Below, piece by piece: positions 17,978 through 23,444 of a stretch of 23,444 bases of DNA. Both the position numbers and the translations under genes were made by a program. The notes under the pieces were generated by a model, which worked only from the letters and a program-made list of their open reading frames with translations, had not been told where the DNA came from and ran no database searches. Source of the stretch: Puniceicoccales bacterium (GTDB taxonomy: Bacteria; Verrucomicrobiota; Verrucomicrobiia; Opitutales; LL51); assembly GCA_031268545.1 (NCBI GenBank), contig JAIRXD010000017.1:1-23444 (forward strand), given 5' to 3'. Position 1 is the first letter of the stretch. Each line of letters opens with the position of its first letter.

Positions 17978-19264
17978 TTATATGGATGTATTATCCGGAA
18001 TTATTGCATCTTGACCAATACATAATATCCCATCTCTCACATAAATACCATCATATTCGAAGCCATCATCCTTTCTATCTGGAGTCAATTTTACATTATT
18101 ACCTATCCTAGCGTTTTTATCTATTATGCAATTTCTGATATAACATCCATCACCAACCCCGATATTTGGAATGCCATTTTTCTTATTACTGGCCACATCC
18201 TCGGAGGTTTCATACATATTTGCTCCCATCATTAATACACTTTCCAACAGGGAACTCCGACCAACCATGCCCCGCTGACCTACGACACATCTCCGCAGTG
18301 TCGATTCGGAGATTATACTTCCTTCGGAGATTAAAACTTCCCTCATACTACAGCTATTTATTTTCGAAGCCGGCAATACTCTTGGATGTGTATATATGGG
18401 ATTTTTCTCATCAAAAAAATTAAATTGAGGTATACCCTGGGCCAGCATCAGATTGGTTTCAAAAAACGAGCGTACCGTACCGATATCTTCCCAGTAGTCA
18501 TCAAAAATATATGCTTTTAATTTGATTCGGCCCAATAGGGATGGGATTATTTCCCTGCCAAAGTCTGTTCCACTGCCGGCCAGAGCTCTTTTTAGGATAC
18601 CGACATTGAACACATATATGCCCATGGAGACCAATGAATACTTGGTATCGGATCTATCCTTCAGATTATTTCTTAGCAGACCACCAATGCTAAGCTTTTC
18701 TATAACCGATATATCCATTGGTTTTTCGATGAATTCGGTGATAGAAAAATCATCCTCTACCCTCATGACTCCGAAGGCAGAAACCTTTACATTTGCAACG
18801 GCTTTGGCGGCAATGGTCAGATCCGCCTTTGTCTCCACATGATGTCTTATAAAATCCGCAATATCCATTCGATACAGCTGATCTCCTGATAATACCACCA
18901 TTATGTCATGATCACACACATTGAAGTATCGCATATTTTTTCTTACCGCATCGGCATTTCCTTCGTACCAGTTACCTATGCCATCATTGGTTTGCTCCGC
19001 AGAGAAGATCTCAATACCACCGCCACCAAAGGTATCGAATCTGTAGGTATTTTCTATATGTCTATGGAGCGATCTTGTGTTGAACTGTGTCAGGATGTAT
19101 ATTTTATTCAGACCGGCATTAAGGCAGTTACTGATCGGCACATCGACCAGCCTATATTTACCAGCCAATGGCACAGCAGGCTTACAGCGGTACTTCGTCA
19201 AAGGAAACAGACGCGTACCTCTGCCACCACCCATTATGACGCATAATACATCCGATAACCCCAT
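17978..19264 (-). CDS. glgC: Glucose-1-phosphate adenylyltransferase (ADP-glucose pyrophosphorylase)
   Basis: Makes ADP-glucose for glycogen synthesis. The 428-residue product starts MGLSDVLCVIMGGGRGTRLFPLT; GGGRGTRLFP is the nucleotide-binding signature and KPAVPLAGKYRLVD follows. WYEGNADAV, VLSGDQLYRMD and IEKP (the glucose-1-phosphate-binding Lys) are present, then SMGIYVF and a C-terminal beta-helix (about 300-428) that supports tetramer assembly and allostery. The length and DYWEDIGT motif fit bacterial GlgC. No other glg gene is next to it. It is 73 bases downstream of the oppA-like gene and 73 upstream of the kinase gene, all on the minus strand. Confidence 0.95.
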   Translation of the reverse strand: MGLSDVLCVIMGGGRGTRLFPLTKYRCKPAVPLAGKYRLVDVPISNCLNAGLNKIYILTQFNTRSLHRHIENTYRFDTFGGGGIEIFSAEQTNDGIGNWYEGNADAVRKNMRYFNVCDHDIMVVLSGDQLYRMDIADFIRHHVETKADLTIAAKAVANVKVSAFGVMRVEDDFSITEFIEKPMDISVIEKLSIGGLLRNNLKDRSDTKYSLVSMGIYVFNVGILKRALAGSGTDFGREIIPSLLGRIKLKAYIFDDYWEDIGTVRSFFETNLMLAQGIPQFNFFDEKNPIYTHPRVLPASKINSCSMREVLISEGSIISESTLRRCVVGQRGMVGRSSLLESVLMMGANMYETSEDVASNKKNGIPNIGVGDGCYIRNCIIDKNARIGNNVKLTPDRKDDGFEYDGIYVRDGILCIGQDAIIPDNTSI

Positions 19265-19337
19265 CCAATCCGGTAGTCTAAAAATTAGAAATATAAAGTC
19301 AATAAATCAAGAAATGACAGAGATAATCAGTTTATCG

Positions 19338-20918
19338 TTACTGCTTGATAAAAATATTTTTCCAGGGATGGATGTCCAATATATTGCCATGCCAACCACA
19401 GACTTTATCACTGATTAAATGACCGGTAGCCCTAAAATATAATGGAATAATTGGCATTTCATCAATCAAAATTTTCTCGGCTTTTTTTAAAAGCTCTGGC
19501 CGATTTTTCATATCCTTTGAAGCCTGCCTCAACAGTTCATCAAATTCTTTATTACTCCATTGACCGTGATTACCCGGGCTACCCGAGAGGAATAGATTTA
19601 GGAAAGTTGTGGCGTCGTTATAATCACCTTCCCAGCCACCTCGGGCAATATCAAACTTTCCGGTTCGTCTGGATGTTAAAAAAACTTTCCATTCTTCGTT
19701 TATCAGCTCAAGATTTATGCCAAGATTTTCCCGAAGGATTTCCTGGGTAGATTCGGCAATGAATCTCATGATTTCCGATGTATTATAGAGAAAAGTAAAA
19801 TTTCTTTTATCCGTATTTTTTATAGCTGAATTCTTGAATAATTCCTTTGCCACCTCCACATCCTCCTTGAATAGATCACCGGATTCATAACCCATTGTAC
19901 CATTGGGTATTAACGAGTAGGCTGGAGACTCTCCTCGGTTTGAAATTTTACATATTGCGTTTCGATTTATGGAAAAACTTAGTGCCTTTCTCAGATTTTT
20001 ATCGTCCAATGGATAATTTTTGCAATTTATCCATAAAAATATACAACCGAGGCCATTATTGACCTTCAGGCAATCCGACCCCTTATGTCGTTCTATCTGG
20101 GACATGGTAACGGTTTCGGTGATATCGATCTCCTTATTCCGGAACATTCTTTCTTCCGTATCTGCATCTGCTGGAATGAAATGTATTTCTTTCAATTTGA
20201 CATTATCACTATCCCAGTAATTTTCATTTTTGACCACCACAAATCGATCCGATACGGTCCAAGATTTGGCCTTAAAGGGGCCATTGGTCACGATATTTTC
20301 TATTTTTGCCCATCGGGAAGTGCGATCGCCAATGGATCCATGTTTCAAAATAGTTTTGCTGTGAACCGGAAACCAGGACGAATGAGAAAGGATGGACATG
20401 AAGAACGGTACTGAATTTTCCAACTCTATCTCCAGCTTAGTATTAGAGATCGCTTTAATTCCCACATCATCGAAACTTGTAATTTCGCCACTATGATATT
20501 TACCAGCATTTTTTACAAAAAGATACATATCGATCCAGGGGGATGCCAAACCTTTTGCCAGGCCTCTTTTCAGCGAGAAAACGAAATCATCGGCGGTGAT
20601 TCGATCGCCATTGGACCAGGTGGCATTTTTACGAAGTTTAAATTTATATCTACGAAAATCCTCGGAGATGGTCCAGGATTTTGCCAGGCCTGGTGTTGGC
20701 TCAAGGGTTTCCGGATGAGGAACCACAAGTCCTTCGAAGATAGCGCTTAGCAATTTTATTTCACTGACACCGCTGGCAATTTGCGGATCTATTGAACTGG
20801 GATCCAGTGCATTACCGACTCTCAGTATTTCATTATCTTCCTGGTTACCGCATCCACCTCCCAGTAGAACGACTAAGCATAACATACTTAGCATCAACAT
20901 CTTAATGCGGTTATTCAT
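19338..20918 (-). CDS. Peptide/nickel-type ABC transporter substrate-binding lipoprotein (OppA-like, SBP family 5)
   Basis: A 526-residue periplasmic-binding protein. MNNRIKML, a hydrophobic stretch, and a lipobox LGGGC (Cys23) mark it as a lipoprotein. Family features are RVGNALDPSSIDPQ near the N-terminus, the GLAKSWTISEDFRRYKFKLR segment, WSNGDRITADDFVFSLKRG, LRKALSFSINR, and a C-terminal lobe with GWEGDYNDATTFLNLF. This matches OppA/DppA proteins that bind short peptides. No permease or ATPase gene is adjacent, so partners are elsewhere. The ATG at 20918 is chosen because GGAG lies nine bases ahead; the upstream in-frame TTG lies over that ribosome site. Confidence 0.93.
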   Translation of the reverse strand: MNNRIKMLMLSMLCLVVLLGGGCGNQEDNEILRVGNALDPSSIDPQIASGVSEIKLLSAIFEGLVVPHPETLEPTPGLAKSWTISEDFRRYKFKLRKNATWSNGDRITADDFVFSLKRGLAKGLASPWIDMYLFVKNAGKYHSGEITSFDDVGIKAISNTKLEIELENSVPFFMSILSHSSWFPVHSKTILKHGSIGDRTSRWAKIENIVTNGPFKAKSWTVSDRFVVVKNENYWDSDNVKLKEIHFIPADADTEERMFRNKEIDITETVTMSQIERHKGSDCLKVNNGLGCIFLWINCKNYPLDDKNLRKALSFSINRNAICKISNRGESPAYSLIPNGTMGYESGDLFKEDVEVAKELFKNSAIKNTDKRNFTFLYNTSEIMRFIAESTQEILRENLGINLELINEEWKVFLTSRRTGKFDIARGGWEGDYNDATTFLNLFLSGSPGNHGQWSNKEFDELLRQASKDMKNRPELLKKAEKILIDEMPIIPLYFRATGHLISDKVCGWHGNILDIHPWKNIFIKQ

Positions 20919-20927
20919 GATAATTAT

Positions 20928-20959
20928 CTCCAAGGGAATAGATAGCTATACTCCCTTGG
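20928..20959 (-). promoter_or_regulatory. Leader hairpin overlapping the oppA-like ribosome site
   Basis: In the minus-strand RNA CCAAGGGAGUA (20959-20949) pairs with UAUUCCCUUGG (20940-20930), 11 pairs with one G-U, around an eight-base loop. The last two G of the right arm are the first two of the GGAG ribosome site (20931-20928). The G-U is an A-C mismatch on the other strand, which supports function as RNA in this direction. No T-run follows, so it is not a terminator. It may lower or control ribosome access. Confidence 0.55.
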
Positions 20960-21007
20960 TTAATTTTGGCAACACTATTTATGCCATCGATGCAAAAAGT
21001 GGGCTTA

Positions 21008-21016
21008 ATTATAGCA
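21008..21016 (-). promoter_or_regulatory. Extended -10 promoter upstream of the oppA-like gene
   Basis: The minus strand reads TGCTATAAT here: a perfect TATAAT with the TG extension one base ahead. The -35 region is poor, as is common for extended -10 promoters. The predicted leader to the ATG at 20918 is about 80 to 85 bases and contains the hairpin at 20930-20959. Confidence 0.5.
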
Positions 21017-21045
21017 CTCAATTGAATAATATCACCTGGGTTTAT

Positions 21046-22071
21046 TCACATTGTATTACAATCGCTGTCGAATTGAAATGGAAAACCTTTGAATAAGAGC
21101 GTACTTCCATCAAATAATTCAACATCACCATCATCTTTAATTATAACAGTATAGCAGCAAGAGTTAGCACAGCTTGTTATAAATATGTTTTCTAAGGTTT
21201 TTAACGTTTTTACATTTTTTCCGTTAAAACACGAAATATCATGTGATATAGCATCACTAAAATTCCCAAAGCGCCCAAGTATCTTATCTATATATTCTTT
21301 TCTTGGTAATTGATGACTAGTTTCTGGATCGCTTGAAATTATGCATAACGGATACATACAATTTGCATTCCTTATGAGTTGCGCAAACCAAAATTGTTCC
21401 CCATTTTTCAAACTGCCATGATGGGGTAAAACAAAAGCCACAACATCACTAAATAAATTAAGAAAATTAGGAGTATTAATGCAATGATGAGCAAACAAAA
21501 ACACACCAGCATCACCTGGCAACAATATGGATTTATTTTTATAGGTTACCTTTAATACCAGATTATTCTGATGTGGATCATCTGGGTTAAGCCATGTCTC
21601 TGAAAAATCATCTGGCTTAATTACAGTAAAGGTTACATCATCCAGGAAATTATTCAAATAACCCTCAATCAAATTCTTATCATGCCAACCTAGGCATGCC
21701 CCATTAAGATAATTAGTGGTATTTTGGTACACATTGAAAGGAATGTCTTGATTAATTTCTTTGATCGCTTTTATTAAACTATCAATACCATTGTAATGAT
21801 CATCATGATCGTGGGTTACAACTATTTTGCAACATTTAATCTTACTAAATGCACTATATATTTCTGCAGTATAGGATTCGTTGCTCAGAAGACCACTACA
21901 ATTACCACAATCTACCACCAATGCTTTATCATCTTTCGTAAGCAATATAAAATTTCCCTGGCCAACTTTAAAAACCCGCATGACAAGATCAGCATCGACC
22001 AGCGGCCAGACCAAAAATGATAGCAATAGTACAACAATCCGAAATGACTTTAGTAAAAATTTCCCTTCCAT
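21046..22071 (-). CDS. Exported ComEC-type metallo-beta-lactamase-fold hydrolase
   Basis: A 341-residue protein with a basic, hydrophobic N-terminus (about 1-27, KFLLKSFRIVVLLLSFLVW), a likely Sec signal or anchor. The fold begins at MRVFKVGQGNFILL, the strand that opens ComEC/Rec2 hydrolase domains. The dinuclear metal site is complete: HDHDDH (His87, His89, Asp91, His92), LLPGDAG (Asp187) and LPHHGS (His217). The C-terminal part is Cys-rich (CCYTV) and not recognised. Free-standing versions lack the ComEC membrane channel. The family cuts phosphodiesters or lactones; a secreted nuclease or phosphodiesterase is possible but unproven. It lies 15 bases after its partner gene. Confidence 0.85.
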   Translation of the reverse strand: MEGKFLLKSFRIVVLLLSFLVWPLVDADLVMRVFKVGQGNFILLTKDDKALVVDCGNCSGLLSNESYTAEIYSAFSKIKCCKIVVTHDHDDHYNGIDSLIKAIKEINQDIPFNVYQNTTNYLNGACLGWHDKNLIEGYLNNFLDDVTFTVIKPDDFSETWLNPDDPHQNNLVLKVTYKNKSILLPGDAGVFLFAHHCINTPNFLNLFSDVVAFVLPHHGSLKNGEQFWFAQLIRNANCMYPLCIISSDPETSHQLPRKEYIDKILGRFGNFSDAISHDISCFNGKNVKTLKTLENIFITSCANSCCYTVIIKDDGDVELFDGSTLLFKGFPFQFDSDCNTM

Positions 22072-22086
22072 ACCAATCCATCCATT

Positions 22087-22743
22087 TCAATATTTCCTAT
22101 CCCCTAACAAGGCCTCATAGGGCTTATTTAGCATATTTTTTAATTGCACTAAAAAATTAGCCGCCTCAATGGCATGGCTATTTTTTGCATCTTTCAATGC
22201 TTCACGTTTCAACATACAGATCGTATTTCCAATTATAGTCCACTCTGCACCTTGTTTTGGAGTATAATTATCATCAGTACACTGGGATCTTAAAATTAGT
22301 TTCGCTTTATCATAATCTGTCGCAGCAATATCATCGAGAATCGACAGGCAAACTTTACAGGCAGCCGGACTAGCAGAAGCACAGTATTGAAGTCCAGCCC
22401 AGGCAAGCACTGCAATTAGAGGCTTATGCTCTGGTAGAAGATCTTTATACCCTTTATTATCTGGACTAAGATTACAAACTTCTTCAGCGGTATTTTTTAT
22501 GATGGTCTCTACGGCATCCTCTAAAGGCACTTCAAGCTCTCCACAAAAAACATTAATCATAAAACCATTCATCTCACCAGCAGACCTGCATATAGTATAT
22601 TCTTTATCATATTTTTCAATTTGCTGCTTTTTTTTAACAGACTTAAGCTTTACTTTAATCACTTGCCCTCCGAAGCAGTTGCCACCCATTAGCATTCCGC
22701 AGGCAGCAACGACTAATACTTTTTTAATTTTATCAATGAACAT
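22087..22743 (-). CDS. Predicted exported helical protein, partner of the ComEC-like hydrolase; unknown family
   Basis: Not recognised. The 218 residues start with a signal peptide (MFIDKIKKVLVVAACGMLM, cleaved after about residue 25), followed by a basic segment (KVKLKSVKKKQQIEK) and a helical region with many cysteines: ICRSAG, NVFCGEL, EEVCNL, QYCASASPAACKVCL, LRSQC and ICML. The pattern ACKVCLSILDDI then KAKLILRSQC resembles the C-terminal motif of the coiled-coil protein at 5827-6903 (CMQKCL then KSVLILLRNK). A strong AGGAGG precedes the ATG by seven bases. It is paired with the downstream hydrolase and is a paralogue of the partial gene at the right edge. Confidence 0.75.
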   Translation of the reverse strand: MFIDKIKKVLVVAACGMLMGGNCFGGQVIKVKLKSVKKKQQIEKYDKEYTICRSAGEMNGFMINVFCGELEVPLEDAVETIIKNTAEEVCNLSPDNKGYKDLLPEHKPLIAVLAWAGLQYCASASPAACKVCLSILDDIAATDYDKAKLILRSQCTDDNYTPKQGAEWTIIGNTICMLKREALKDAKNSHAIEAANFLVQLKNMLNKPYEALLGDRKY

Positions 22744-22773
22744 AATTTTCCTCCTTTAAATAATTCGGGGAAA

Positions 22774-22804
22774 AGTATCTTGCTGCATACTTAAAGATTG
22801 TCAA
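22774..22804 (-). promoter_or_regulatory. Possible promoter of the second cassette copy
   Basis: TTGACA (22804-22799) and GATACT (22779-22774) on the minus strand are 19 bases apart, and lead to the ATG at 22743 about 25 bases later. The -35 box overlaps the stop codon of the truncated upstream gene. Spacing is long, so this is tentative. Confidence 0.3.
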
Positions 22805-23058
22805 TAATCATTTTCAAAACGGTGTCGAGCCAACCCATCAAGTGCCGTATCTATTTCTTTAGTATAGGATTCGTCGATGTTCAGAGCCCTAACGCAGTCC
22901 ACCACCAATGCTTTATCATCTTTCGTCAGCAATATAAAATTTCCCTGGCCAACTTTAAAAACCCGCATGACAAGATCAGCATCGGCCAACGGCCAGATCC
23001 AAAATGGCAGCAATAGTACAACGATCCGAAATGACTTTAGTAAAAATTTTCCATCCAT
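22801..23058 (-). pseudogene. Truncated copy of the ComEC-like hydrolase gene
   Basis: An 85-residue reading frame whose first about 54 residues are almost identical to the hydrolase at 21046-22071, including the signal sequence and MRVFKVGQGNFILLTKDDKALVVDC. It then diverges (VRALNIDESYTKEIDTALDGLARHRFENDY) and stops just before where the HDHDDH metal site should be. No catalytic residue remains. DNA of the first about 160 bases is nearly identical between the copies, so the duplication is recent. It may still make a short secreted peptide, but as a hydrolase it is dead. It follows the upstream partner copy by 16 bases, as in the intact cassette. Confidence 0.8.
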
Positions 23059-23074
23059 ATCCCACTAATTATCT

Positions 23075-23444
23075 CTAATATCGTATATCACCTAACACGT
23101 ACTCATAGGGATGATTTTCCACATCTCCTAATTTCTTTAAAAACTCAGCCGCCTCAGAGTTATGTCCATCTTTTTCATACTTCAACATGCGGATCACATC
23201 TTCAAATACATCCAAATTTGCATCTTGTTTTGGAGTATAGTTATCATCGGCACACTGTGACCTTAAAATTAGTCTCGCTGCATCATAATCATTGCCAGCA
23301 ATATCATTGAGGATCGACAGACAAGCAGCAGCCGCAGTCAAACTAATACGAGAACAGTGGTTAAATGCAGTAAAAACAAGCACTGCAATTAGAGGTTTAT
23401 CCTTTTCTGGAAGGTTTTTATATCCATTTTCTGCATTAAATCCA
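23075..23444 (-). CDS. Partial paralogue of the exported helical protein, cut by window edge
   Basis: The frame is open to the right edge. Its visible part, about 122 codons, aligns with the C-terminal half of the protein at 22087-22743: KPLIAVL, CLSILNDIAGNDYD, ARLILRSQCADDNYTPKQ and a final YVLGDIRY. The only start-like codons inside the window (a GTG at 23383) fall in the middle of the aligned region, so the true start is beyond the edge. Some cysteines differ (AAACL in place of CKVCL). It is the first gene of the upstream cassette copy. Confidence 0.75.
   Translation of the reverse strand, partial: GFNAENGYKNLPEKDKPLIAVLVFTAFNHCSRISLTAAAACLSILNDIAGNDYDAARLILRSQCADDNYTPKQDANLDVFEDVIRMLKYEKDGHNSEAAEFLKKLGDVENHPYEYVLGDIRY

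Overview
The window looks like chromosome from a Gram-negative bacterium of modest G+C. It carries lipid A genes (lpxC, fabZ, lpxA), a long YidC with a periplasmic domain, F-type ATP synthase subunits and a lipoprotein peptide-binding protein. The core genes fit a Verrucomicrobiota/PVC-like relative best, possibly host-associated. That placement is inference from gene style, not from a marker search. No rRNA, tRNA, CRISPR array or transposase was seen.

Layout. Positions 1-124 (minus) hold the start of a probable nusB, divergent from yidC-yebC (268-2778, plus). A GT2 glycosyltransferase (minus, to 3658) converges on yebC and is divergent from an M42 metallopeptidase (3747-4817, plus). Positions 4818-6947 form an AT-rich accessory block. 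It holds two predicted exported proteins with matching leaders and signal peptides, a perfect 57-bp direct repeat on both sides of the first one, and a tandem 21-bp repeat encoding a coiled coil in the second.

From 13296 down to 6984 the minus strand reads dnaA-lpxC-fabZ-lpxA-atpG-atpD-atpC, with short gaps or overlaps. Two things stand out. The lpxC/fabZ junction looks like a LpxC-FabZ fusion broken by a one-base frameshift. The ATP synthase genes begin at gamma, with lpxA where atpA would be expected. Upstream of dnaA is an AT-rich spacer with one perfect and one near-perfect DnaA box (possible oriC), then sufU and a membrane-anchored Asp23/AmaP-like protein on the plus strand.

From 20918 down to 14812 the minus strand carries a peptide-binding lipoprotein gene (oppA-like), glgC, a nucleoside monophosphate kinase, prfA and gapA, closed by an intrinsic terminator. 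The oppA leader has an extended -10 promoter and an 11-bp hairpin overlapping the Shine-Dalgarno.

The right end (21046-23444, minus) is a second accessory block: a two-gene cassette (exported helical protein plus exported ComEC-type metallo-beta-lactamase-fold protein) present as a tandem duplication. The upstream copy has lost the catalytic part of its metallohydrolase. The most novel material is in the two exported-protein blocks; the clearest anomaly is the lpxC/fabZ frameshift.
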